Source: Mesorhizobium_B sp035998495 (GTDB taxonomy: Bacteria > Pseudomonadota > Alphaproteobacteria > Rhizobiales > Rhizobiaceae). Taken from it: DNA of 64,000 bases. How positions within the stretch are numbered: position 1 is the stretch's first letter; every line of letters begins with the position of its first letter. The stretch covers positions 139,470 to 203,469 of the forward strand of contig DASYHP010000064.1 of the NCBI GenBank assembly GCA_035998495.1, read 5' to 3'. Positions 8,552 through 16,390 of the stretch are shown piece after piece. Under the pieces are notes generated by a model that had not been told where the DNA came from, made no database searches, and worked only from the letters and a program-made list of their open reading frames with translations. Both the position numbers and the translations under genes were made by a program.

Positions 8552-9373
8552 TCAGTCCCTCCTGGCGGCGATCGCCGGGTCGCCGGCGCGTTCGGTGGAT
8601 CGGTGAAAGGCGACCACGGGCATGGGCGCGGCGCCTTCCCGCGCTTCTTCCGCCTTTCGCGCGAGAAGCGAGAGCGCGGTGCGGTAGCCGTTGAAGGTGC
8701 CGACATCGACATAGTCCGTGCCGACCTTGACGCCCACCGCCTCGCCTCCGCGCGCCAGATAGGCGTTGACCAGCGTGCCGAGGAACTCGTCCTGTCGGCC
8801 GCGTTCGAGCCACAGCGCATGCAGTTCGTGCAGCACATGGCCCGGCATCTTGAACGCCCCCCAGATCCAGCGCGACGAGGCGTCCGCCCGCTTCACCTGG
8901 ATTTCCCGCACATGGCCGCCCGGCGACAGCACCACGGCGTCGAAGAACTCGGGATGCTCGACGGGGAACAGCAGGAAGGCGAGCTTATCGTTGGGCAGTG
9001 ACTGGAAGCCGTCGGCCGGATACCACACCGTGTCGGGCAGGCCGACCAGCACCGGCTCATCCGACCGCACCAGCGGGGCCGCGCGAAAAATCGCGTCGCA
9101 CAGGCCCGCGGGCTGCGGCTGCACGACATAGACCGCGGCCGCTTCCCCGTAGCCTCCGCCGTAATATTCCAGGATGTCGGACTTTCCCGGCCCGATCACG
9201 AAGCAGATCTTCGTCGCGCCGCCGGCTATCATGCGGCTCACCAGATATTCGCTCACCGCGCAGGGCCGCTCGACAAGCTGATCCACGCGGCTGCCCACGG
9301 GCAACAACTCCTTGGAGAAACCCAGCGGCTGGATGCGGCTGCCCTTGCCCGCCGCCGGCACGATGCCCAGCAT
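8552..9373 (-). CDS. Sugar-1-phosphate nucleotidyltransferase
   Basis: A 273-residue NTP_transferase-fold enzyme. The N-terminus carries the signature AAGKGSRIQPLGFSKELLPV with the GxGSR loop and the catalytic Lys. A central PVLVGLPDTVW replaces the usual metal-binding GD motif context, and VGVKVGTDYVDVGTFNGY near the C-terminus matches RmlA/GalU-like enzymes. It should activate a sugar-1-phosphate with UTP or dTTP for one of the two glycosyltransferases of the operon. ATG 9373 is one base from the upstream stop; residues coded between 9373 and 9523 would belong to the neighbour in another frame. Base and sugar specificity cannot be read. Confidence 0.85.
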   Translation of the reverse strand: MLGIVPAAGKGSRIQPLGFSKELLPVGSRVDQLVERPCAVSEYLVSRMIAGGATKICFVIGPGKSDILEYYGGGYGEAAAVYVVQPQPAGLCDAIFRAAPLVRSDEPVLVGLPDTVWYPADGFQSLPNDKLAFLLFPVEHPEFFDAVVLSPGGHVREIQVKRADASSRWIWGAFKMPGHVLHELHALWLERGRQDEFLGTLVNAYLARGGEAVGVKVGTDYVDVGTFNGYRTALSLLARKAEEAREGAAPMPVVAFHRSTERAGDPAIAARRD

Positions 9374-9374
9374 G

Positions 9375-10478
9375 CTACGCCTCCTCCCGTTCGGGCATTC
9401 TGGCCGATGCGCCCCGGCTTGACGCCTCCAGGAGCGCGATGAGTTCGTCCGCGCGCCTAGCGGATGTGTGCTCGGCGAGCACGCGTTCCCGCGCGCGGGC
9501 GCCGATCCGCTTGAGTTCCTCATCCGGCACGTCGAGCGCGGCGAGGACGTCCGCCGTGCCCTCCACGGGCAGGATCTCCCGGCCCGGCGCGAAGAATGTT
9601 TCCAGGCCCGCCCAGGTGTCGGACAGGATCGCCGCGCCGCAGGCGGCCGCCTCGAAGAGCCGGCCCGAGGGGCACCAGCCCATTTCGGCCATGGCTTGGC
9701 GCGTGACGTTGAGCGTCAGCCTGGAAGAGGCGTAGAAGCCCGGATGATCCGAGGGCGGCAGGTGCCGCACGAAATGGATGTTGTCCGTCCAGGGGAAATC
9801 GGCGGGATACTGCGCGCCGGCGATCACAAAGCGGGATTGCGGCCTGAGCCGCGCCGGCTCCACAAGGAAGCGCTCGACACCCGCCTGCCGGTCGGCGGCG
9901 TAGGTGCCGAGATAGGAGAGGTCGCCGAAGAATGCTGCGTCGGGCTTCCCCGGCCGGTGCTGGTCGGGGTCCACATGGCCGTAGAGCGGCGCGGCGCGGC
10001 GCGCGCCGAGCGTGTCGCGAAGCTCGTCGAGCGCCGCCCCGCCGGTGTAGCTCAGCACGAGGTCGAAGCCGGAAAGGCCCTCGGGCGGCAGATAGGGCGC
10101 GCCACGGCCTTGCCTGAGCGCGGCCAGCGTCACCGGCGTGTCGAGATCGTAGAACACTCTCAGCGCCCTTCCCGCGCCGAGCACGGCCTGCGACGCCGCC
10201 ACGCCGTCCGGGCAGAAGGAGGTCACGACCGCCACATCCGCCTCGGCGACCGTGCGCTCGGCCTGCCGCCGCACCTCCTCCCAAGAGGAGTAGAGGATCA
10301 GATCCCCGCCGGGCAGCGCGAACAGATCGCGCGTCTCGCGGTAATAAGGCACGTCGCGCTCGAAGAAGCTCACCTGCCAGCCTTTTCGCGCGAGCGCGCT
10401 TATGAGCCCACGCCAGAGCGTGGCATGCCCGTTCCCCCAGGACGATGACACGGTGAGGCCAAACACCGCCATCCTCAT
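9375..10478 (-). CDS. CgeB-like glycosyltransferase
   Basis: A 367-residue GT-B protein of the CgeB/Glyco_trans_1_2 type. The N-terminus FGLTVSSSWGNGHAT begins the acceptor domain with an SSWGNG loop. The C-terminal part has LTLNVTRQAMAEMGWCPSGRLFEAAACGAAILSD, the conserved donor-binding region, here broken across NVTRQAM and GRLFEAAACG. I chose ATG 10478 because GGGAG lies seven bases upstream; ATG 10472 is also possible, and the frame opens at 10514. It is the second glycosyltransferase of the operon, separated by 43 bases from the histidine phosphatase gene, the largest gap within the operon. Confidence 0.85.
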   Translation of the reverse strand: MRMAVFGLTVSSSWGNGHATLWRGLISALARKGWQVSFFERDVPYYRETRDLFALPGGDLILYSSWEEVRRQAERTVAEADVAVVTSFCPDGVAASQAVLGAGRALRVFYDLDTPVTLAALRQGRGAPYLPPEGLSGFDLVLSYTGGAALDELRDTLGARRAAPLYGHVDPDQHRPGKPDAAFFGDLSYLGTYAADRQAGVERFLVEPARLRPQSRFVIAGAQYPADFPWTDNIHFVRHLPPSDHPGFYASSRLTLNVTRQAMAEMGWCPSGRLFEAAACGAAILSDTWAGLETFFAPGREILPVEGTADVLAALDVPDEELKRIGARARERVLAEHTSARRADELIALLEASSRGASARMPEREEA

Positions 10479-10521
10479 GGGGCGGCTCCCAATGCAATCC
10501 TTGAACTCAACCAACGCATCA

Positions 10522-11121
10522 TCAGTGGATCGTCTCGTTGAGCTGCCAGAGTTTTCGGCCCCAGTCCCCCTGGACGAGCACGGTGACCGAGGCCGGTGAG
10601 ACCTCCATCAGCATCCCCTGCTCGGGCTTGAGGCCGAGCGACAGGCACACCGCCGTCTTGATGACATCGGCATGGCTGACCAGCACCACAGAAGCCTCGC
10701 CGAAACGCGCCCGCACCTCCGCAAGGCATTCCTCCACGCGCCGCGCCACGTCGGCGATGCCCTCGCCCGCCGGGGTTCGCGCCGATCCCCGCTCGGCGTT
10801 CCAGCGCGCCCATCGGGGGTCGAGGTTCAATTCGTCGAACGTCTTGCCCGACCACGCGCCGAAATCGATCTCGTCGAGTCGCGCGTCGGTCTCCACGGTG
10901 TCTATGCCCGCAGCCCGCGCGATGGCTTGAGCGGTTTCCTGCGTGCGCTCGCGCGGGCTCGCGATGATTGCGGAAAATGTTTCCCGGCTCATGCGTTTTC
11001 CCAGCCGCACGGCCTGCGCGTGCCCGTCCGCCCCCAGCCGCACGCCGGGCTTGCGCCCCGCCAGGTAGCCGCCGACATTGTCATGGGCGGCGTGGCGCAC
11101 GAGAAAGAAGGTGGTGGTCAC
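10522..11121 (-). CDS. Histidine phosphatase (phosphoglycerate mutase-like)
   Basis: A 199-residue cytoplasmic phosphatase of the histidine phosphatase superfamily. The catalytic histidine is in LVRHAAHD near residue 10. ASPRERTQETAQAIA supplies the second arginine motif, DEIDFGAWSG the acid region, and VLVSHADVIKTAV the second catalytic histidine. The GTG start at 11121 makes a GTGA overlap with the inositol-phosphate synthase stop, so the two proteins are made together. The obvious inference is dephosphorylation of inositol-1-phosphate or of a glycosylated inositol phosphate, a step that a different phosphatase performs in mycothiol synthesis. A general sugar phosphatase role remains possible. 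Confidence 0.9.
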   Translation of the reverse strand: MTTTFFLVRHAAHDNVGGYLAGRKPGVRLGADGHAQAVRLGKRMSRETFSAIIASPRERTQETAQAIARAAGIDTVETDARLDEIDFGAWSGKTFDELNLDPRWARWNAERGSARTPAGEGIADVARRVEECLAEVRARFGEASVVLVSHADVIKTAVCLSLGLKPEQGMLMEVSPASVTVLVQGDWGRKLWQLNETIH

Positions 11122-12224
11122 TGCCGCGTCTCAGGCCCGCGCTCGCCGTCGTGCCCTGCGATGAAGTCGAGCACGCGCTGGCGCGCCTCCGCATCCGTGA
11201 ACTGCTGGGGCGGCGATTTCATGAAATAGGACGACGGCCCGATCAGCGGCCCGGCCATGCCCCTATCCATGGCGAGCTTGGCGCAGCGCACGGCGTCGAT
11301 GACCACGCCCGCCGAGTTGGGCGAGTCCCAGACTTCGAGCTTCAATTCGGCATTCAGCGGCACGCCGCCGAAGGTGGTGCCTTCGAGCCGGATATAGGCC
11401 CATTTGCGATCGGTCAGCCACGGCACATGATCGCTCGGCCCCACATGGACGTTCTCGCTCGCCAGCGGCACGTCAAACTGGCTGGTCACGCTTTGGGTCT
11501 TGGAGATCTTCTTCGATTCCAGCCTGTCGCGCTCCAGCATGTTCAAAAAGTCGGTGTTGCCGCCGAAATTGAGCTGGTAGGTGCGATCGACGCGAACTCC
11601 CCGCTCTCGGAACAGGTTGGCGAGCATGCGGTGGATGATGGTGGCGCCCACCTGGCTTTTGATGTCATCGCCGATGATCGGCAGCCCGCGCTTCTCGAAA
11701 CGCTTCGCCCATTCCGGCTGCGAGGCGATAAAGACGGGGATGCAGTTGACGAAGGCGCAGCCGGCCTCAAGCGCGCGCTCGGCATACCATTCCGTCGCCT
11801 TCTGCGAGCCCACCGGCAAGTAGGAGACCAGCACGTCGGCTTGGCTGCGCCCGAGGATCTCGGTCACGTCGGCGACCGGCTCGTCAGCCTCCTCCACTTC
11901 CTCGCGCAGATAGCGGCCGATGCCGTCGAGCGTCGGCCCGCGCGCCACCCGCACACCCGTCTCCGCCACGTCCTCGAAGCGGATCGTGTTGTTGGGCGGG
12001 GCGAGGATGGCCTCCGCCACGTCGCGGCCGACCTTGCCCTTGGCCACGTCGAAGGCGCAGGCCACCTCGATGTCGCCGACATGGTAGCCCGCGAGATCGA
12101 CGTTCATCAGTCCCGGCACGGGCTCGTTGCCTTGCGCCTGCGCGTAATGGCCGATGCCCTGCACGAGAGAGGAGGCGCAATTCCCGACGCCGACGATGCC
12201 TACTCGAACTTTTCTCGAACCCAT
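11118..12224 (-). CDS. ino1: myo-Inositol-1-phosphate synthase, actinobacterial type
   Basis: A 368-residue NAD+-dependent isomerase that converts glucose-6-phosphate to inositol-1-phosphate. Key segments are the NAD-binding GIVGVGNCASSLVQG, the GPTLDGIGRY loop, VSYLPVGS, DDIKSQVGAT, the catalytic lysine region ERLESKKISKT-like (here RDRLESKKISKTQSV), and KLEVWDSPNSAG. Length and motifs match the short Mycobacterium-type Ino1 rather than the ~500-residue eukaryotic enzyme. ATG 12224 is preferred over TTG 12242; a Shine-Dalgarno sequence is weak at both. It heads a leftward operon of ten genes joined by 4-base overlaps or short gaps. A near-consensus EcfG promoter lies at 12266-12290. Confidence 0.95.
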   Translation of the reverse strand: MGSRKVRVGIVGVGNCASSLVQGIGHYAQAQGNEPVPGLMNVDLAGYHVGDIEVACAFDVAKGKVGRDVAEAILAPPNNTIRFEDVAETGVRVARGPTLDGIGRYLREEVEEADEPVADVTEILGRSQADVLVSYLPVGSQKATEWYAERALEAGCAFVNCIPVFIASQPEWAKRFEKRGLPIIGDDIKSQVGATIIHRMLANLFRERGVRVDRTYQLNFGGNTDFLNMLERDRLESKKISKTQSVTSQFDVPLASENVHVGPSDHVPWLTDRKWAYIRLEGTTFGGVPLNAELKLEVWDSPNSAGVVIDAVRCAKLAMDRGMAGPLIGPSSYFMKSPPQQFTDAEARQRVLDFIAGHDGERGPETRQ

Positions 12225-12265
12225 GAAAGCGCGCCAACCCAATTGCGAGATCGATCACGAGGTCG

Positions 12266-12290
12266 AACAAAGAATGTAGATGTTTGTTCC
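12266..12290 (-). promoter_or_regulatory. Possible EcfG-type promoter for the ino1 operon
   Basis: On the minus strand GGAAC is followed after 16 bases by TGTT. This differs from the CGTT of the other EcfG sites in the window at one position. It sits about 40 bases before the ino1 start. One mismatch makes this a weak call. Confidence 0.35.
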
Positions 12291-12355
12291 CGAATGGCGC
12301 CGCGGCCCTGGGCACGCCATCGGCGACGGTTAACGGCGTTGGGAGGCGGAATCGG

Positions 12356-14152
12356 ATGCTGGTGTTCGGCGACGCGGAACGGCTGGAAGCGCCCGGCGAG
12401 ATGGTCCGCTCGATCCGCGAGGCGCTGGCGAGCGCTGAGGCGCTGCCCCCCGGCCTCAGCCGCCACGCCGCTCTCGCCGCAGCCTTCGTGCAAGCCGGGG
12501 AGCTGGTTCAGGCGCTTGCCGACCGCGAGTTCGAGCTTTTCGGCTTCGACGCGCTTTCGCCGGCGCAAAGCGCGGGCGCGCGGCTCCTGCTCGCGCTCGC
12601 GCAAGCCTTGGACCGCTCCTGGACATCGGGCTTTTCCGCCGGCGTCCCGCTCGCATCCGAGCTCCCGTCCCTCCTCGACACCCTGTCCGGCGGCGAACCC
12701 GTGCGCGCCAAGCACGCCGAGGGCTTCTCCATCTACGCGCTCTATCCCGAAACCTATCTCGCGGCCGCCCGCGCCTCCGGCCTCGGGCCCGGCACGACCG
12801 TCATCGGCATTCGCTCGATCGGGTCTGCCCTCGGCGCGCTGGTCGCAGCCGCGCTCGGAGCCAAGCCCGCCTGGAGCGTCCGGCCTGTGGGCCACCCCTT
12901 CGCCCGCGAGCTTCGGGTCGCGCCGAAACTGGCCGCTTCCATCCCGGAGGGAAGCGAAAACAAACCCTTCGCCGTGGTGGACGAAGGGCCGGGCCTCTCG
13001 GGGAGCTCGTTCGCGGCCGTGGACGCTTGGCTCCAGGCGCAAGGCGTCGCGCCCGAGCGCATCCACTTCTTTCCGAGCCATGCCGGCGAGCCCGGCCCCC
13101 AGGCTGGCCCGGAACGGCGCGAGCGCTGGCGGGCCGCGCCCCGCCACCACACGAGCTTCGAGCAGGTGATCCTCGAGGCGGAAACCCCCGCGCATCGGCT
13201 CGAAACCTGGGCGACCGGCCTGCTGGGCGATCTCGACGCGCCGCTCCAGGACATCTCCGGCGGCGCCTGGCGCGAGTTGGATCCTCTCCCATTCATGGAG
13301 GAGGGGGGCCGCCGAAGGCGGTGGAGGGGGCCTGCGCCGAACTATGACGCCCCGCCCGCCGACGCGCCCATGGAGCGCCGCAAATTCCTGGCCCGCCGCA
13401 GCGGCGAGACCTTCCTGCTGAAATTCGCCGGCCTGGGCGCGGAAGGGTTCCGCAAGCTCCATCACGCCCGGCTGCTCGCAGCCGCCAAGCTCGCACCCGA
13501 GCCGGTCGGCCTCGTCAATGGCTTTCTTGTGGAGCGTTGGATCGAAGCGCCGGCGCTCGCGCAGACTCAACTCGGCCGAAAGGACCTCGTAGCCGGCCTC
13601 GCCCGCTACATCGCCGTGCGCGCAAGGCTTCTTCCCGCCTTCAACCGGGGCGCGTCGCTGCCGGACCTCTTCGCCATGACCCGGCACAACGTCGCGCAGG
13701 CGCTCGGCGAAGAGGCGGCGGCGGCGCTGGAGGCGCGGCTCGCGCCCTTGGCCGCGCTGGAGGAGCATGTCCGGCCCGTGGGCACCGACAACCGCCTGCA
13801 TGGCTGGGAATGGCGCGTGCTGCCGGATGGTCGGCTCCTCAAGCACGACGCGCTCGACCACGCGGCCGCGCATGACCTGGTCGGCTGCCAGGATATTTCC
13901 TGGGACGTCGCCGGCGCGATCGTGGAGCATGCGCTTTCGCCGGATGAAACGGAGGTGCTTCGCGGAGGCATGACGGCGGCAGGTGTCGCCGTCCGGCAGG
14001 AGCTCGTGGAAGCCCTTTTTCCCTGCTATCTCGCCTTTCAGCTTGGGCTTTGGACCATGGCGGCCGGCCGCGCGGCCCCAGGCGAATCCGAGCGCCTCCA
14101 GTCGCTCGCCAATGACTATGGGGAACGGCTCAGCCTGTGGCTCCAGAGCTGA
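12356..14152 (+). CDS. Phosphoribosyltransferase-like protein with kinase-like C-terminus
   Basis: A 598-residue protein I cannot name. Residues ~120-260 look like a phosphoribosyltransferase fold: GTTVIGIRSIGSALGALV at 146-163, then VVDEGPGLSGSSF at 207-219 in the place of the PRPP loop. The C-terminal ~220 residues (from RKFLARRSGETFLLKF) resemble an aminoglycoside-phosphotransferase or kinase-like fold, with FLVERWIEAP as a hinge-like strand and LVGCQDISWDVAGA as a metal-loop-like segment. ATG 12356 has GGGAGG ten bases upstream. It diverges from the inositol operon, sharing a 131-base intergenic region. Residues ~311-328 are a low-complexity Arg/Gly stretch coded by GC-rich repeat-like DNA. 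Confident as a gene, not in function. Confidence 0.8.
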   Translation: MLVFGDAERLEAPGEMVRSIREALASAEALPPGLSRHAALAAAFVQAGELVQALADREFELFGFDALSPAQSAGARLLLALAQALDRSWTSGFSAGVPLASELPSLLDTLSGGEPVRAKHAEGFSIYALYPETYLAAARASGLGPGTTVIGIRSIGSALGALVAAALGAKPAWSVRPVGHPFARELRVAPKLAASIPEGSENKPFAVVDEGPGLSGSSFAAVDAWLQAQGVAPERIHFFPSHAGEPGPQAGPERRERWRAAPRHHTSFEQVILEAETPAHRLETWATGLLGDLDAPLQDISGGAWRELDPLPFMEEGGRRRRWRGPAPNYDAPPADAPMERRKFLARRSGETFLLKFAGLGAEGFRKLHHARLLAAAKLAPEPVGLVNGFLVERWIEAPALAQTQLGRKDLVAGLARYIAVRARLLPAFNRGASLPDLFAMTRHNVAQALGEEAAAALEARLAPLAALEEHVRPVGTDNRLHGWEWRVLPDGRLLKHDALDHAAAHDLVGCQDISWDVAGAIVEHALSPDETEVLRGGMTAAGVAVRQELVEALFPCYLAFQLGLWTMAAGRAAPGESERLQSLANDYGERLSLWLQS

Positions 14153-14172
14153 GATTTCTTCGCCCAGAAGCC

Positions 14173-14346
14173 TCAGCCCGCCGCCTTCTTGGCTTTGTTC
14201 TCGAGCGCCGCTCTCAAGCGCCTCGTCAGCTCCATCAGGTCCGGCCGCGCCGGCGCCTGGGCGATCTCTGCCTTGAGCCGCAGGAGCTCCTTGTCCAGCC
14301 GGTCGACCGGCTTCTCCTCCCGGCGGCGCTTTCTCCCCCCACTCAT
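14173..14346 (-). CDS. Small charged helical protein, hypothetical
   Basis: A 57-residue open frame from ATG 14346, starting MSGGRKRRREEKPVDRL. It is highly charged, predicted to be one or two helices, and ends in a lysine-rich tail. It lies convergent to the phosphoribosyltransferase-like gene and divergent from the sigma factor gene. No clear Shine-Dalgarno sequence precedes it. The amino acid pattern (alternating charged and leucine residues) is protein-like, but I recognise no family. Confidence 0.4.
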   Translation of the reverse strand: MSGGRKRRREEKPVDRLDKELLRLKAEIAQAPARPDLMELTRRLRAALENKAKKAAG

Positions 14347-14461
14347 CGAAACCCTACGCTCCAGACGCGAGTCCCTTCGCGGCGTCCGCTCCGAACCGCG
14401 CAGGGAGTCGTTTGTTGCGTCGGTCCTCATTTTTGTTCCCCCGGATTCGATCAAGAACTCG

Positions 14462-14486
14462 GGAACCCAGTGCACACGAACACGTT
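14462..14486 (+). promoter_or_regulatory. EcfG-type promoter (second sigma factor)
   Basis: GGAAC at 14462-14466, 16-base spacer, CGTT at 14483-14486, matching the GGAAC-N16/17-CGTT consensus of general-stress sigma factors in Alphaproteobacteria. The predicted transcript start falls about 43 bases before the sigma factor ATG. Confidence 0.75.
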
Positions 14487-14535
14487 ACCGGCTCGGGGTC
14501 TGCGAAAGTTCCATCACATCCGGGGGATCCGCTCG

Positions 14536-15096
14536 ATGCCAATGTCGCGAGAAATGCAAGACGCCAGGAGCTCCACGGCCACCGTCAGCCCCAGTGACTT
14601 CACCGATCTCATCCCCGCCCTGCGGGCTTTCGCCCGCACCTTCTGCCGCAACAGCGTCGATGCCGACGACCTCGTCCAGGAAACCCTCATGAAGGGCATC
14701 GCGGCGGTGGACAGCTTCCAGCCCGGCACGAATTTAAAGTCGTGGCTGTTCACCATCATGCGCAACACCTTCTACACGCGCGCCAAGCTCGCGCAGCGCG
14801 AAAGCCCCGGCCTGATGGACTGCGCGTCGGCCCGGCCCACCATGCCGGCCAGCCAGGACTGGTCGCAGCGCGGGCGCGAGATCGCGCAGGCCATCGACGA
14901 ACTGCCCGAGGACCAGCGGCAGGTGATCATGCTGATCGGTGTGCTGGGCGTGTCCTATGACGACGCCGCAACGATCTGCCATTGCGCCATCGGCACCATC
15001 AAAAGCCGGCTCAACCGGGCCCGCGCCCGGCTCTTGCACAATCTGGGCGAGCCGAGCACGCGCGAGGCGGTGCTGACGCCCGTGGTGAGGCCCTGA
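14536..15096 (+). CDS. EcfG-like ECF sigma factor (second copy)
   Basis: A 186-residue sigma factor with sigma-70 region 2 (DADDLVQETLMKGIAAVDSF, then LKSWLFTIMRNTFY) and region 4 (LPEDQRQVIMLIGVLGVSY, then GTIKSRLNRARARL). The motifs align with the EcfG protein at 25113-25661, for example FQPGTNLKSWLFTI versus FQPGTNLKAWLFTI, so the two are paralogues of the same ECF group. ATG 14536 has GGGGGA seven bases upstream; the frame continues upstream to 14137 but overlaps other sequence without family similarity. No anti-sigma gene is adjacent. Its own EcfG-type promoter suggests it is induced by, or feeds back on, the general stress response. Confidence 0.9.
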   Translation: MPMSREMQDARSSTATVSPSDFTDLIPALRAFARTFCRNSVDADDLVQETLMKGIAAVDSFQPGTNLKSWLFTIMRNTFYTRAKLAQRESPGLMDCASARPTMPASQDWSQRGREIAQAIDELPEDQRQVIMLIGVLGVSYDDAATICHCAIGTIKSRLNRARARLLHNLGEPSTREAVLTPVVRP

Positions 15097-15493
15097 TCCA
15101 GCGCCGCAGCGCCTGAACGCCCGCTCTGAGGATTGACGACTGGGCCATCGGCCGCGCGGATGGGTGCGGAGGTGTGGATAGAGTTTCCGCCTCGCAAATT
15201 TTCTTCTGTGCCCTTTCAACCGCTTAGGCGCTCGCTGCCGAAAATCCGCACCCCTTTTGTCCACGCTTGCTCCGCCCTCGCTTACTCTCCGCCTCGCCTC
15301 TTCACGGGAAGGCGGGTTCATGAACCGGGGGCACGCGAGGTAGGAGCGAAGCGGATGGGTGCCGGGCGGTCATGCAAGCGGTTGGCATGGCTGGGCGATC
15401 AGTCCGCAAGCCCGGGCCCTAGAGGGGAGGGCGGCACGCGCATGGCGCAAGCCATGCGAGGGCTGCCTCATGATCCGGGGCAAGACCACCGAC

Positions 15494-15549
15494 GGTGTGC
15501 ATGGCGGGTGCCATGCTGATCCATCTGAGAGGCGCGTGCCATGCACACC
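15494..15549. repeat. Inverted repeat (possible RNA hairpin)
   Basis: A 12-base perfect inverted repeat: GGTGTGCATGGC at 15494-15505 and GCCATGCACACC at 15538-15549, with a 32-base loop that itself contains another GCCATG. A shorter palindrome, CAATCC-GCA-GGATTG, follows near 15563. There is no T-run, so it does not look like an intrinsic terminator; an element end or a structured transcript is possible. Confidence 0.5.
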
Positions 15550-15742
15550 GCTTCCCCCGCGCAATCCGCAGGATTGTCGCGCCGCTTTTTGACAATGGCC
15601 GGACGGCGAAAAAGCCGGGCGCGGCGATGATGAAGCATGTCTGCATGAAAGCTGTGGCCCTGACGCCGAGGGGGCGAAACGACCGCCGCGCGATCGAACG
15701 GAGCCGACGCTGAGAGCCGAGTCGAAACAAGCGTTTCCAGGA

Positions 15743-15767
15743 GGAACATCGCCAAGGGATTCCCGTT
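15743..15767 (+). promoter_or_regulatory. EcfG-type promoter (DUF892 gene)
   Basis: GGAAC at 15743-15747, 16-base spacer, CGTT at 15764-15767. The expected transcript start is about 40 bases before the ATG at 15815. Confidence 0.75.
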
Positions 15768-15814
15768 GAGTCCGTCCTTCCAACCGCCTGCAACCGGACC
15801 GAAAGGGACACCCC

Positions 15815-16318
15815 ATGGCCAAGCAGAAGACACTCCAGGATCTTTTCCACGATACGCTCAAGGACATCTATTACGCCGAGCGCAAGATCCTCAGAACGCT
15901 TCCTAAGATGGCGCGCGGCGCGGAGTCGCCGGAGCTGAAGGCCGCTTTCGAGAAGCATCGCGAACAGACGGAAGGCCAGATCGAACGCCTCCAAAAAGTG
16001 TTCGAGCTTCTGGAGAAACGTCCCCAGGGCAAGACATGCGATGCGATCGAGGGCATCGTGTCCGAAGGCGAGGAGATCATGGAGGAATACAAGGGCACGC
16101 CCGCGCTCGACGCCGGCATGATCGCCTCCGCCCAGGCCGTCGAGCACTATGAGATCACGCGCTACGGCACCATGCGCCGCTGGGCGCAGGTTCTCGGGAT
16201 GAAGGAAGCGGTGCCCCTGATCGAGCAGTCGCTCAAGGAGGAGGAGGAGACGGACGCCCTTCTCACCGAGCTGGCCGACAAGGCCGCCAACCAGAAGGCC
16301 GCCGAAGCGGCGGCGTGA
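15815..16318 (+). CDS. DUF892 (YciE/YciF-like) ferritin-like stress protein
   Basis: A 167-residue ferritin-like protein of the YciE/YciF family (DUF892). The pattern LFHDTLKDIYYAERKIL near the N-terminus and SAQAVEHYEITRYGTM near residue 105 carries the Glu/His residues of the presumed di-metal four-helix bundle. Proteins of this family are induced by stress in other bacteria; their chemistry is not settled. The C-terminus is alanine/lysine-rich. ATG 15815 is preceded by AAAGGGAC. An EcfG promoter lies directly upstream and a strong terminator directly downstream, so this is a single-gene transcription unit of the general stress response. Confidence 0.93.
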   Translation: MAKQKTLQDLFHDTLKDIYYAERKILRTLPKMARGAESPELKAAFEKHREQTEGQIERLQKVFELLEKRPQGKTCDAIEGIVSEGEEIMEEYKGTPALDAGMIASAQAVEHYEITRYGTMRRWAQVLGMKEAVPLIEQSLKEEEETDALLTELADKAANQKAAEAAA

Positions 16319-16345
16319 GCGGCTTCAAGCCCTTGCGGGAAGACC

Positions 16346-16376
16346 CGCCGCCGGCCCAGAAAGCCGGCGGCGTTTT
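16346..16376 (+). terminator. Intrinsic terminator of the DUF892 gene
   Basis: A 10-bp perfect GC stem, CGCCGCCGGC (16346-16355) with GCCGGCGGCG (16363-16372), followed by TTTT. Confidence 0.85.
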
Positions 16377-16390
16377 ACTGAGAGGGGATC

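Larger units (their letters stand above)
15097..15814. other. 718-base intergenic region
   Basis: No convincing gene is present. The open frames here lack start signals and protein-like composition. The region holds nested inverted repeats between about 15437 and 15580 and, near its right end, an EcfG-type promoter for the DUF892 gene. Confidence 0.6.
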
